From assembly GCA_027076245.1 (NCBI GenBank), contig JALTKC010000259.1, forward strand, positions 1 to 18,261: a DNA stretch of 18,261 bases, in the 5' to 3' direction. The stretch is from Gammaproteobacteria bacterium (GTDB lineage Bacteria; Pseudomonadota; Gammaproteobacteria; GRL18). The notes beneath the pieces are model-generated. The model searched no databases. It was given only the letters and a program-made list of their open reading frames with translations, and was not told the origin of the DNA. Positions within the stretch are counted from its first letter, which is position 1, and each line of letters begins with the position of its first letter. Shown here one piece after another: positions 1 to 7,086 of the stretch. The position numbers and the translations under genes are program-made.

Positions 1-50
1 GGTGCTGGTGCACAATTTTAAAATTATTGCTTACAATTAAACCGCTTTCA

Positions 51-79
51 TTGCCACTTTGATAAAAATGGTTTATAAG
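51..79 (+). promoter_or_regulatory. Sigma70-type promoter of slyD
   Basis: A -35 box TTGCCA (51-56) and a -10 box TATAAG (74-79) are separated by exactly 17 bases. Each box matches five of six consensus positions. The predicted start near base 86 would leave a short leader of about 23 bases before the slyD ATG. The first 50 bases of the window show nothing I can assign. Confidence 0.6.
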
Positions 80-108
80 TGAGGTTTATTTAAAACAGTG
101 AGAGAACT

Positions 109-657
109 ATGGCCATTACACAAGACCAGATTGTAGCAATTAAATACACAGCATCCGTTGACAGCGATATTATTGATCAAAATATGGGTGATGAAGCCCC
201 CTTATTCTTTATGTATGGCCGTGGTCAGATGATGCCCGGACTGGAAAGCCGTATTGCCGAAATGAATATCGGTGATTCTTCTGATCTGGAAATTCCAGCA
301 TCCGAAGCCTATGGTGATTACAATCCTGAAGCCGTGCAAAGTGTACCTAAAGAGCATCTGGCTCATCTGGAACTGCAAGAAGGCATGGTATTACAGGGAC
401 AGGATGAAAATGGTCAGCCCGTTATGGTCGTGGTCAGGGAAATTCAGGATGATACGGTTATTATGGATCATAACCACCCATTAGCCGGTAAGGACGTCAG
501 TTTTTCTGTCACTATTGAAGAGATTCGTGATCCCAGCCCGGAAGAACTGGAAATGGGTATTGCAGCAGAAAACCAGCAGGTACATGAACACAGCAGTGGT
601 TGTTGCGGCGGCGGTACAGGTGATGCCGGTGATGAAAGCGGCTGTGGCTGTCACTAA
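109..657 (+). CDS. slyD: FKBP-type peptidyl-prolyl cis-trans isomerase SlyD
   Basis: SlyD is a cytoplasmic prolyl isomerase and chaperone. In enterobacteria it also delivers nickel during hydrogenase maturation. The 182-residue protein has the split FKBP fold: FKBP strands at about residues 1-70 (with FMYGRGQMMPGLE), the insert-in-flap chaperone domain at about 72-120 (from IPASEAYGDYNPEAV), and the returning FKBP strand with MDHNHPLAGKDVSF. The tail after about residue 158 is metal-binding, with HEHSSGCCGGG and a final GCGCH. It is shorter than the roughly 45-residue tail of E. coli SlyD. The start is preceded by GAGAG with 4 bases of spacing. The gene has its own promoter and converges on the rraB-like gene with only 20 bases between them, where no terminator is visible. 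Confidence 0.93.
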   Translation: MAITQDQIVAIKYTASVDSDIIDQNMGDEAPLFFMYGRGQMMPGLESRIAEMNIGDSSDLEIPASEAYGDYNPEAVQSVPKEHLAHLELQEGMVLQGQDENGQPVMVVVREIQDDTVIMDHNHPLAGKDVSFSVTIEEIRDPSPEELEMGIAAENQQVHEHSSGCCGGGTGDAGDESGCGCH

Positions 658-677
658 CAACACCATCCTGTAACCAA

Positions 678-1007
678 CTAAAAATCCACCGGTGACACAT
701 CCATGCCGTCATAAGCATGGATGTGATACTGTTTAGCCAGCTGATAAAATTCCTGATTACGCTGATCCAGCGAATCAATACTATGCTGCTCAATTTTCTC
801 AATTTGCAGCCACCACATCTCATCCGGAAATGACTGATTAATATCAACCACTTCGTAACCTTTTGAAGCCAGAATTTCTGCCAGTTTTTCCAGCGGTTCC
901 CGGCTCTGATGTTTAAAAAAATAACCCCAGGCCAGTGCCTGCTCCATATTCCAGCCGGCTTTACGCATTTTGGCAAATAGTTGTTCTATATCATTTTTAG
1001 TGATCAT
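678..1007 (-). CDS. rraB: RraB-family (ribonuclease E regulator B) protein
   Basis: This is a small acidic cytoplasmic protein of the RraB family. In E. coli RraB binds the C-terminal scaffold of RNase E and changes which RNAs are cut. Seen here: an N-terminal helix, then LEKLAEILASKGYEV, a central WWLQIEKIEQHSIDSL strand-helix, and a C-terminal LAKQYHIHAYDGMDV. The last matches the E. coli layout 'LAEKFDVEYDGWGTYFE'. I start at the second Met (MITKND, 109 aa). An earlier in-frame ATG at 1041-1043 (121 aa) directly abuts the terminator at 1044-1074 and has no Shine-Dalgarno, so it is less likely. The ribosome site of the chosen start is also weak (AAAGAACCT). The acidic C-terminal tail of E. 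coli RraB is missing. Function is inferred from a family resemblance that is clear only in the second half. Confidence 0.65.
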   Translation of the reverse strand: MITKNDIEQLFAKMRKAGWNMEQALAWGYFFKHQSREPLEKLAEILASKGYEVVDINQSFPDEMWWLQIEKIEQHSIDSLDQRNQEFYQLAKQYHIHAYDGMDVSPVDF

Positions 1008-1043
1008 AGGTTCTTTTGGTAAAACATAAATATAAATAGGCAT

Positions 1044-1074
1044 AAAAAAACCGGCACAAGCACCGGTTTTTTTT
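1044..1074 (-). terminator. Rho-independent terminator ending the pheST-ihfA-merR unit
   Basis: A run of A, then CCGG, an 8-base loop and CCGG followed by eight T, gives a stem of about 11 pairs with T-runs on both strands. It lies 16 bases past the stop of the MerR-family gene, so it most likely ends that operon. It is symmetrical and could work in both directions, but no plus-strand gene runs into it. Confidence 0.8.
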
Positions 1075-1089
1075 AAATAAACTTTTAGT

Positions 1090-1446
1090 CTAGCTTTTAA
1101 GAATATCCAGAACTTCTTCCAGTTCGGTTCTTAGCTGGGCAATAATCTGATGGCTACGAGTAACATCCTCTTTGGATTCTTCCCCTTCCAGCTTCTGTCG
1201 GGCTCCGCCAATGGTATAGCCGTGCTCATAGAGCAGACTGCGGATCTGACGGATCATAATCACGTCCTGACGCTGATAATATCTGCGATTACCCCGTCTC
1301 TTAACGGGTTTGAGTTTTGGAAACTCCTGCTCCCAGTAGCGAAGTACGTGAGGTTTTACATCACATAAATCACTGACTTCCCCAATAGTAAAATATCGTT
1401 TTCCCGGTATAACGGGAAGTTCATTATTATTCGACGCTTCCAGCAT
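1090..1446 (-). CDS. MerR-family transcriptional regulator downstream of ihfA
   Basis: This is a 118-residue DNA-binding protein. Residues 17-85 form the MerR winged helix-turn-helix: YFTIGEVSDLCDVKPHVLRYW, then RRGNRRYYQRQDV and IRSLLYEHGYTIGGARQKL. The rest is a short dimerising helix (IIAQLRTELEEVLDILKS). There is no effector domain and no metal-binding cysteine pair, so it is not a CueR/ZntR-type metal sensor. It overlaps the end of ihfA by 20 bases, which indicates translational coupling. A MerR protein of this size directly behind ihfA is a common arrangement in gammaproteobacteria. Its target genes are unknown to me and nothing here shows them. Confidence 0.88.
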   Translation of the reverse strand: MLEASNNNELPVIPGKRYFTIGEVSDLCDVKPHVLRYWEQEFPKLKPVKRRGNRRYYQRQDVIMIRQIRSLLYEHGYTIGGARQKLEGEESKEDVTRSHQIIAQLRTELEEVLDILKS

Positions 1447-1726
1447 ATGCTTCTACCCGAGCCTTTAGTTTTTGTCCAGGTTTAAATGTAACGACACGAC
1501 GTGCAGAAATGGGTATTTCTTCTCCGGTTTTTGGGTTACGACCCGGGCGCTCGTTTTTATCCCGAATATCAAAATTACCAAAACCGGACAGTTTAATCTG
1601 CCCACCTGTTTCAAGAGCAATTCTCAGCTCTTCAAAAAAGGCTTCAACAAACTCTTTGGCTTCGCGTTTGTTAAGGCCCAGTTCTTCAAATAATTTTTCA
1701 GCCATATCGGCTTTGGTCAGCGCCAT
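1427..1726 (-). CDS. ihfA: Integration host factor subunit alpha
   Basis: IHF alpha pairs with IHF beta (not in this window) to bend DNA sharply at WATCAR sites, serving recombination, replication and transcription. The 99-residue length is the family standard. Diagnostic segments are MALTKADMAEKLFEELGLNK, the FFEELR helix, the KLSGFGNF turn and the DNA-intercalating arm RPGRNPKTGEEIPI with its proline. The gene starts 2 bases after the pheT stop, and its Shine-Dalgarno (AAGAGAT) lies inside the last pheT codons. This is the same pheT-ihfA linkage as in E. coli, so the two are cotranscribed. Confidence 0.97.
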   Translation of the reverse strand: MALTKADMAEKLFEELGLNKREAKEFVEAFFEELRIALETGGQIKLSGFGNFDIRDKNERPGRNPKTGEEIPISARRVVTFKPGQKLKARVEAYAGSVE

Positions 1727-1728
1727 AA

Positions 1729-4134
1729 TTAATCTCTTAGTTTTGCTTTATGTTGTTGCTCAAGATCACTCAGTACTGCCTGGATCAGAGTATCAATCTC
1801 GTCATCTTTCAGAGTACGGGATTGTTCCTGCAAGCTCAAACTCAGGGCCAGACTCTTCTTACCTGCTTCAACGCCCTCCCCCACATAGACATCAAACAGT
1901 TCTACAGCGACACTGCTTTGAGCATCCAGGGTTCGTTCAGCGGTCTGGCGAACAGTATTAATTATAGCAGATGATTCCACACCGTCATCTACAATAATAG
2001 CAATATCTCGGCGAATTGCAGGGAATTTTGATAAAATTTTGAAATCCGGCACTTTTGCAGCCGAAACTGCGTCAAAATCCAGTTCAAAAAGTATACTTGT
2101 GCTCTTAACATCAAAGGCTTTGGCCACCTCTGGATGCAGAGTCCCCATCCAGCCAACTGCCTGATTATCTTTATATATTCGGGCACTTTGTCCCGGATGC
2201 AAGGCCGGGTGCTGTTCAGCTACAAAACGATAGCTTAACAAATCTCCGCCTAAACTCAAGAGTGCTTCAATATCGGCTTTTAAATCAAAAAAGTCTACAT
2301 TCCGGCTGTTCTCACCCCATTGCTCCGGAAACACGCTGCCATTGATAATACCGGCAATCATAACTTCCTGCAGTAAATCGCCGCTTTCTGCATCCGGTAC
2401 GAAACGTGAACCCACTTCAAACAGGCGGATACGGTTTTGCTGACGATTCTGGTTATACACCAGTGCGCCAATCAGTCCGGCCCATAAACTGGTTCTCATT
2501 ACCGATAAATCTTCTGAAATCGGATTGGAGAGCCGGATACCGGGATTATCCGGCGTAATCAGGTTCTGTGCTTTGGGTTCTACAAAGCTGTAACAGATGG
2601 CTTCCTGGTAACCCAGATCCACCATCAGGTTTTTGATCCGGGCCTCATCAATACGGTCTTCTGGACAGGCTGCCATGGTAATGGAACCATGGGGCAGAGT
2701 CGCCGGTAAATTATCATAACCGTAAATACGCCCGATTTCTTCAACCAGATCCACATCAAAGGCAATATCAAAACGAAAAGCCGGTGCTGTTACCTGCCAG
2801 CCTTCTGCACAGTCTAGCACATCCATTTCCAGACGCTGTAGGACATCCTTCACAGTTTTATCGTCAATTTCTATGCCCAGAACCCGGGTCATTTTCTCTT
2901 TACGCAACACAATAGGCTGGGGCTTTGGAATATACTCCTCATGACACTGCTCAACCACCGGCCCGACTTCACCACCGGCAATTTCCAGGATCAGTGCGGT
3001 AGCCCGTTCCAGTGCTTTAAGCTGCAGATCCGGTGCTACGCCCCGCTCAAAACGATGGGAGGAATCAGTGTGCAGACCATGCGTTCTGGCCTTGCCAATG
3101 ATTTTTTCCGGTGCGAAAAAGGCACTTTCCAGTAAAATATCACAGGTGTCATCACTGACCGCTGAACTGTCGCCACCCATAATACCGGCCAGAGCCAGAG
3201 CCTGCTGATCATCAGCAATCACCAGGTTATCGGCATTCAGGCTGATTTCCTGTCCGTCCAGCAGCACCAGTTTTTCACCTTCAGCGGCCATACGGACAGT
3301 AATACCGCCGTTAATTTTAGCCAGGTCAAAAGCATGCATGGGCTGACCCAGTTCCAGCATCACATAATTGGTAATATCCACCAGCGGACTGATGGAGCGG
3401 TTACCGCAGCGGCGCAGTTTTTCTTTCATCCATAGCGGTGTTTCTGCTTTGGTATTGACATTTTTAATGATCCGTCCGGCATAACGTGGACAGGCTTCTG
3501 CGGCCTGAATATTGATTTGCGGCTTATCCTCAATAGTTACCGGCTGGGGCTGTATCTCAACGGGAGTGACGGTTTCACGGGTAAATACGCCGGTTTCACG
3601 GGCCACACCGGCCAGACAGAAGCAGTCACCGCGGTTGGGGGTTACACCCAGCTCAATACTGACATCATTAAGCTGCAGATAATCACGGATATCCGTTCCT
3701 ACCGGTGCATCCTGTGGTAGCTCCATTATGCCTTCCGCGCTATCGGCCAGACCCAGCTCTTTTTCTGAACAGAGCATGCCCATAGACACTACACCGCGTA
3801 ATTTGGATTTTTTAATTTTAAAATCACCGGGCAGCACCGCCTTGATCATGGCACAGGCCACCAGCAGACCGGCACGGGCATTTCTGGCACCGCAGACTAT
3901 CTGCAGAGGGGCTTCTGACAAACTACCCACATCCACCTGACAAACCTGTAGTTTATCCGCATCAGGATGCTTATCGCAGCTGAGAATTTTACCGACTACA
4001 ACGCCATTAAAGTCAGGGGCTACCGGTTCAATGGCATCCACTTCCAGACCGGCCATGGTCAGCTGATGACCTAATGCATCAGTACTTAAATCCGGGTTTA
4101 TCCATTCTCTTAGCCATTGTTCACTGAACTTCAT
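1729..4134 (-). CDS. pheT: Phenylalanyl-tRNA synthetase beta subunit
   Basis: This is the beta chain of the (alpha-beta)2 enzyme that charges tRNA-Phe. It carries tRNA binding and hydrolytic editing of mischarged Tyr-tRNA-Phe. The 801 residues match the bacterial length of about 795. In order: the tRNA-binding EMAP/OB domain at about 39-150 (VVVGKILSCDKHPDADKLQV, LRGVVSMGMLCSEKELG), the B3/B4 editing domain in the 200-400 region (HAFDLAKINGGITVRM, then SSHRFERGVAPD), B5 at about 410-480, the catalytic-like core (EEIGRIYGYDNLP, NPISEDLSVMRTSLWAGL), and the C-terminal anticodon-binding FDX domain (FPAIRRDIAIIVDD). It lies 53 bases downstream of pheS with no terminator between them. Confidence 0.97.
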   Translation of the reverse strand: MKFSEQWLREWINPDLSTDALGHQLTMAGLEVDAIEPVAPDFNGVVVGKILSCDKHPDADKLQVCQVDVGSLSEAPLQIVCGARNARAGLLVACAMIKAVLPGDFKIKKSKLRGVVSMGMLCSEKELGLADSAEGIMELPQDAPVGTDIRDYLQLNDVSIELGVTPNRGDCFCLAGVARETGVFTRETVTPVEIQPQPVTIEDKPQINIQAAEACPRYAGRIIKNVNTKAETPLWMKEKLRRCGNRSISPLVDITNYVMLELGQPMHAFDLAKINGGITVRMAAEGEKLVLLDGQEISLNADNLVIADDQQALALAGIMGGDSSAVSDDTCDILLESAFFAPEKIIGKARTHGLHTDSSHRFERGVAPDLQLKALERATALILEIAGGEVGPVVEQCHEEYIPKPQPIVLRKEKMTRVLGIEIDDKTVKDVLQRLEMDVLDCAEGWQVTAPAFRFDIAFDVDLVEEIGRIYGYDNLPATLPHGSITMAACPEDRIDEARIKNLMVDLGYQEAICYSFVEPKAQNLITPDNPGIRLSNPISEDLSVMRTSLWAGLIGALVYNQNRQQNRIRLFEVGSRFVPDAESGDLLQEVMIAGIINGSVFPEQWGENSRNVDFFDLKADIEALLSLGGDLLSYRFVAEQHPALHPGQSARIYKDNQAVGWMGTLHPEVAKAFDVKSTSILFELDFDAVSAAKVPDFKILSKFPAIRRDIAIIVDDGVESSAIINTVRQTAERTLDAQSSVAVELFDVYVGEGVEAGKKSLALSLSLQEQSRTLKDDEIDTLIQAVLSDLEQQHKAKLRD

Positions 4135-4187
4135 TTTTGTATTTTTCCTGGAATTTATTCTTTATATTTAAGCTGATATATAAGTTA

Positions 4188-5216
4188 TCAGGCAAACTGT
4201 TTTAAAAAACGTAAATCATTTTCAAAAAACAGTCGTAAATCATTGACCCCGTAACGCAGCATAGTCAGTCGTTCTACCCCCATACCAAAGGCAAAACCGG
4301 TGTATTTTTCACTGTCGATGCCGGAGTGGCGGAACACTTCGGGGTGTACCATGCCGCAGCCCAGCACTTCCAGCCAGCCAGTATGACTGCATACGCGACA
4401 GCCTTCGCCGCCGCACATCACACATTCTATATCGGCTTCTGCCGAGGGTTCGGTAAAGGGGAAGTAAGAAGGCCGGAAACGGACTTTCAGGTCTTTTTCA
4501 AAAAACTGTTTCAGAAAATCGTCCAGAATACCTTTTAAATCCGTAAAACTGACTTCTTCATCCACCATTAAACCTTCTACCTGGTGAAACATAGGGGTAT
4601 GGGTCACATCGGAATCACAGCGATAAACCCGCCCCGGAGCAATAATACGCAAAGGCGGCTGCTGGGCTTCCATAGTCCGGATCTGTACTGGCGAGGTATG
4701 GGTTCTTAATACCGTATGGGGATCAAAATAAAAGGTATCGTGCATGGCACGTGCCGGATGCGATTCCGGAATATTAAGCGCTTCAAAGTTATGGTAATCG
4801 TCTTCAACTTCCGGACCGGTTTTCACTTCAAAGCCCATTTCAGCAAACAGGGACTCAATTCTCTGCATGGTTCTGGATACCGGATGCAGACCGCCGATAC
4901 GCTGACCACGTCCCGGCAGGGTAACATCCACTTTTTCCGCCTGCAGTTTTTCTGCCAGGGCGGCGGCCTGCAGAGCAGACTTTTTATCTGCAATGGCCTG
5001 CTGCACAGCCTGTTTGGCCTGGTTAATCACCTGCCCAGCTTTGGGCCTTTCTTCTGCTGATAATTTGCCCAGCTCTTTCATTAAAGCGGTAATTGCGCCC
5101 TTTTTGCCCAGATACTGCACCCGGATCTGTTCCAGAGCATCGATTTGTGCTGCATTTTGTATGGCGTTTTGTGCTTCATCAACCAGCTTGTCCAGGTTTT
5201 CCAGGTTTTCCACCAT
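4188..5216 (-). CDS. pheS: Phenylalanyl-tRNA synthetase alpha subunit
   Basis: This is the catalytic chain of PheRS. It makes phenylalanyl-adenylate and transfers Phe to the 2'-OH of tRNA-Phe. The 342 residues comprise an N-terminal coiled coil (about 1-95, typical Ala/Gln-rich) and the class II core. Motif 1 is near HPARAMHDTFYF. Motif 2 is VYRCDSDVTHTPMFHQVEG. The Phe pocket and motif 3 lie in GFAFGMGVERLTMLRYGVND, including the Ala of GFAFG that in E. coli (Ala294) sets pocket size. Residues 265-276 form a Cys4 cluster (C-x2-C-x4-C-x2-C) that E. coli lacks but many other gammaproteobacteria have. The start is supported by AGAGG 3 bases upstream. A hairpin with a T-run lies 80 bases ahead and may attenuate the operon. 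Confidence 0.97.
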   Translation of the reverse strand: MVENLENLDKLVDEAQNAIQNAAQIDALEQIRVQYLGKKGAITALMKELGKLSAEERPKAGQVINQAKQAVQQAIADKKSALQAAALAEKLQAEKVDVTLPGRGQRIGGLHPVSRTMQRIESLFAEMGFEVKTGPEVEDDYHNFEALNIPESHPARAMHDTFYFDPHTVLRTHTSPVQIRTMEAQQPPLRIIAPGRVYRCDSDVTHTPMFHQVEGLMVDEEVSFTDLKGILDDFLKQFFEKDLKVRFRPSYFPFTEPSAEADIECVMCGGEGCRVCSHTGWLEVLGCGMVHPEVFRHSGIDSEKYTGFAFGMGVERLTMLRYGVNDLRLFFENDLRFLKQFA

Positions 5217-5295
5217 GTACCTCTGTTTGTTATTGGTAATTGTTAATGTTGGATAGGTTTTGTTTATTCAGCTCAACGTAACGAAAAGCTAAACG

Positions 5296-5328
5296 AAAAA
5301 AGGGAAAGACTTTCGCCTTTCCCCTTTT
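5296..5328 (-). terminator. Hairpin with T-run between rplT and pheS (terminator or attenuator)
   Basis: Reading the minus strand, AAAAGGGGAAAG is followed by a short loop and CTTTCCC plus a run of six T. The pairing is nearly perfect, with one unpaired G. It lies 86 bases past the rplT stop and 80 bases ahead of the pheS ATG. It can end the infC-rpmI-rplT transcript. Because a TATAAT lies upstream of it (5381-5386), it could also attenuate a pheS-specific transcript, as the E. coli pheST attenuator does. Confidence 0.75.
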
Positions 5329-5380
5329 GTTGATCCCAACCCTGAGACAAATAACGGTTTAGAAACTTAACTGTTCAGAT

Positions 5381-5386
5381 ATTATA
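5381..5386 (-). promoter_or_regulatory. Possible -10 box of a pheST promoter
   Basis: A perfect TATAAT is present on the minus strand between rplT and pheS, upstream of the hairpin at 5296-5328. No convincing -35 box stands 16-18 bases before it. If used, it would give a leader of about 155 bases that passes through the hairpin before reaching pheS. Confidence 0.35.
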
Positions 5387-5413
5387 GGCTTCAGGGTCGG
5401 CAATCGGTTCCGG

Positions 5414-5773
5414 CTATGCAGAAAGTGCTGCTTTGGCCTGTTCAGCGATAGCAGCAAATGCTGGTTTGTCGGTAATGGCCATATCAGAAAGTACCTTACG
5501 GTCGATTTCGATATTGGCTTTTTTCAGGCCATTGATCATACGGCTATAGCTTAAACCGTGCTCACGCGCACCGGCGTTGATACGGGCAATCCATAACTGA
5601 CGGAACTGACGCTTACGCTGACGACGGTCACGATAGGCGTATTGACCGGCTTTGGTTACGGCCTGAACCGCAACGCGATAGACATTTTTACGGCGTCCTG
5701 AATAACCTTTCGCCTGCTTGATAACTTTCTTGTGACGGGCACGGGCCTGTACACCACGTTTTACTCTTGCCAT
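5414..5773 (-). CDS. rplT: 50S ribosomal protein L20
   Basis: L20 is an early-assembly 23S rRNA-binding protein. In E. coli and Bacillus it represses its own operon by binding the leader mRNA. The 119 residues show the very basic N-terminal extension (MARVKRGVQARARHKKVIKQ, AKGYSGRRKNVYRVA) and the conserved core RDRRQRKRQFRQLWIARINA with GLSYSRMINGLKKA. The length is standard. It starts 19 bases after rpmI, with GGAG 9 bases before the ATG, and is cotranscribed with it. Confidence 0.98.
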   Translation of the reverse strand: MARVKRGVQARARHKKVIKQAKGYSGRRKNVYRVAVQAVTKAGQYAYRDRRQRKRQFRQLWIARINAGAREHGLSYSRMINGLKKANIEIDRKVLSDMAITDKPAFAAIAEQAKAALSA

Positions 5774-5792
5774 TTTACGCTACTCCCTTATC

Positions 5793-5990
5793 TTACTTTA
5801 AACGCAGCATGCGTTTGATGGAAAGAACATCTGATTTATCAATGGCATCAGGTGCACGTAAATGACGCTTACGCTTGGTGGTCATTTTGGTCAGAATGTG
5901 GCTGCGGTTGGAATTTCCGCGCTTGATACGACCAGAAGCTGTGACGCGAAAACGCTTGGAAGCGCCGCGCTTGGATTTCATTTTTGGCAT
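5793..5990 (-). CDS. rpmI: 50S ribosomal protein L35
   Basis: L35 is a small basic protein of the large ribosomal subunit. The 65 residues match the family closely: MPKMKSKRGASKRFRVTASG, then RIKRGNSNRSHILTKMT and RKRHLRAPDAI with the C-terminal IKRMLRL. The ribosome site AGAGGTG lies 4 bases before the ATG. It sits between infC and rplT in the usual order. The 171-base leader from infC can form hairpins, which fits control by L20. Confidence 0.98.
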   Translation of the reverse strand: MPKMKSKRGASKRFRVTASGRIKRGNSNRSHILTKMTTKRKRHLRAPDAIDKSDVLSIKRMLRLK

Positions 5991-6032
5991 AATTCACCTC
6001 TAAAAATTTTACGCATTGTTATGACCTCACTG

Positions 6033-6093
6033 CCTTTGCTCTTAAAATAAGAGATTAAAGGAGGAAGTTTAAAGTGCAATTTATTTAAAGCAC
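6033..6093 (-). promoter_or_regulatory. Structured leader of rpmI-rplT, candidate L20 operator
   Basis: Seen in the sequence: a hairpin at 6033-6061, in which minus-strand CTCTTA/TAAGAG pair around a 3-base loop and outer CCTTT pairs with AAAGG; and GTGC/GCAC arms at 6074-6093 inside an AT-rich stretch with repeated TTGTGCTTTAAA and TTGCACTTTAAA. In E. coli the infC-rpmI junction carries the RNA structure bound by L20. That this element does the same is inference from position only. No Rfam-like consensus was recognised by eye. Confidence 0.4.
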
Positions 6094-6161
6094 AATTTAA
6101 AAGCACATGAAGTAACACTTTGACCTGGCTGGAAAACCCGAGGAAGGTCTCTGCAAGGTGG

Positions 6162-6713
6162 TTACTTTTTGTTGCTTTTTGGCGATAGCACCATAACCAT
6201 TTGACGACCTTCAAGTTTTGCCCGTTGTTCAACATTGGCAATGTCTTCGAGATCTTTGGCTATCCGTTCCAGCATTTCGAGTCCCAGCTCTCTATGAGCC
6301 ATTTCCCGTCCGCGGAAACGCAGGGTAACCTTGGTTTTATCACCATTTTCAAGAAAACGAGTCAGGTTGCGTAATTTGACCTGATAATCGCCTTCTTCAG
6401 TACCCGGTCTGAGTTTGACCTCTTTAACCTGGGTTTGTTTCTGTTTTTTCTTTTCCTGAGCCTTTTTCTTTTTCTGCTCAAAAATAAATTTTCCGTGGTC
6501 CATAATGCGGACTACGGGTGGATTAGCAGTTGCTGCAATTTCCACTAAATCAAAATCTTCTGCTTCGGCAAGCTTTTTGGCTTCCATCAGGCTCATAATG
6601 CCTAGTGATTCCCCGTCGGAACCTGTTACCCGAACTTCTCTGGCGGTTATTTCATCGTTAATACGAGGGGTGTTTGACCTGAACTTGTCAAACTGTTTTC
6701 TTGGGGCTGCGAT
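6162..6713 (-). CDS. infC: Translation initiation factor IF-3
   Basis: IF3 binds the 30S subunit, keeps it apart from 50S and proofreads the start codon. The protein is 183 residues when begun at the ATC codon 6711-6713. The first ATG (6594-6596) would remove the conserved start RINDEITAREVRVTGSDGE, so it cannot be right. The N-domain covers about residues 1-80 (EAKKLAEAEDFDLVEI, RIMDHGKFIFEQKKK). A basic linker is followed by the C-domain with VKEVKLRPGTEEGDYQVKLR, KVTLRFRGREMAHRELG and the final GRQMVMVLSPKSNKK. AGGAG precedes the ATC by 8 bases. Non-ATG starts are classical for infC: in E. coli an AUU start lets IF3 repress its own synthesis. The gap to thrS is unusually long (373 bases). 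Confidence 0.95.
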   Translation of the reverse strand: MAAPRKQFDKFRSNTPRINDEITAREVRVTGSDGESLGIMSLMEAKKLAEAEDFDLVEIAATANPPVVRIMDHGKFIFEQKKKKAQEKKKQKQTQVKEVKLRPGTEEGDYQVKLRNLTRFLENGDKTKVTLRFRGREMAHRELGLEMLERIAKDLEDIANVEQRAKLEGRQMVMVLSPKSNKK

Positions 6714-6726
6714 GGTTTGTTCTCCT
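6711..6726 (-). promoter_or_regulatory. Shine-Dalgarno and ATC start of infC
   Basis: On the minus strand AGGAG (6722-6726), eight bases and then ATC open the IF3 reading frame with no in-frame ATG, GTG or TTG that keeps the conserved N-terminus. This strong ribosome site with a weak codon is the hallmark of IF3 autoregulation. Confidence 0.75.
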
Positions 6727-6781
6727 GCCTTTTGCTTAGCTATTTATTTTAAATCGTTTAAATTTTAGTTTTAAATAAGTT

Positions 6782-6800
6782 AATCCGCTTGTAACGGATT
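6782..6800. other. Small hairpin in the infC leader
   Basis: AATCCG and CGGATT pair perfectly around a 7-base loop, about 70 bases ahead of the infC start codon. The T-run needed for a standard terminator is not present on the minus strand, so its role is unclear. The rest of 6714-6920 is AT-rich and shows no gene and no convincing promoter. Confidence 0.4.
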
Positions 6801-6921
6801 TACCAAAGTCTATTGAACGCCGTATTTTAGTAAACTTTTTAAGGAATTACTACTGTGTTATTCAAGTTTTTTTGTAACTATCCAGCGTATTCATCTTTTG
6901 CACCACTCTTGTAGGTAAAGA

Positions 6922-7036
6922 GATGCGTTATTTTCGTACTCAAATGGTCACGTATTGATATACGCTCACATTCTCCGTGCGCCTCTTGAGGTAGCGAAGC
7001 TATTGTGCCTTGAACTGGCACAAAATATAAACACGC
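6922..7036. other. Nested inverted-repeat element in the thrS-infC spacer
   Basis: This stretch of about 115 bases contains an outer pair of arms (6925-6939 GCGTTATTTTCGTAC, imperfectly complementary to 7018-7036), an inner pair CTCAA (6939-6943) with TTGAG (6986-6990), and three local hairpins. These are CGTAT/ATACG around TGAT (6951-6964), TAGC/GCTA around GAA (6992-7002) and GTGCC/GGCAC around seven bases (7005-7021). Short frames across it on the plus strand look like chance. Its organisation suggests either a structured RNA in the thrS-infC transcript or a dispersed intergenic palindromic repeat. I do not recognise a named family. Confidence 0.5.
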
Positions 7037-7086
7037 TGAACAGTTACATTCTTAGAAGCAGCAAAAAACCTTCAATAACGAACAAC

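Noticed and set aside
4385..4425. Cys4 cluster in PheS as a novel zinc insertion
   Set aside because: The C-x2-C-x4-C-x2-C insert occurs in many gammaproteobacterial PheS proteins, so it is not unusual.
5280..5335. TTG-started mini-ORF ending in SFPFFV as a PheM-like leader peptide
   Set aside because: Its Phe codons come from the T-run of the terminator itself, the start is weak, and it overlaps the hairpin rather than preceding it.
6162..6596. Short infC starting at the first ATG (144 aa)
   Set aside because: It would remove the conserved IF3 N-terminus (RINDEITAREVRV), which is encoded upstream in the same open frame behind a strong AGGAG.
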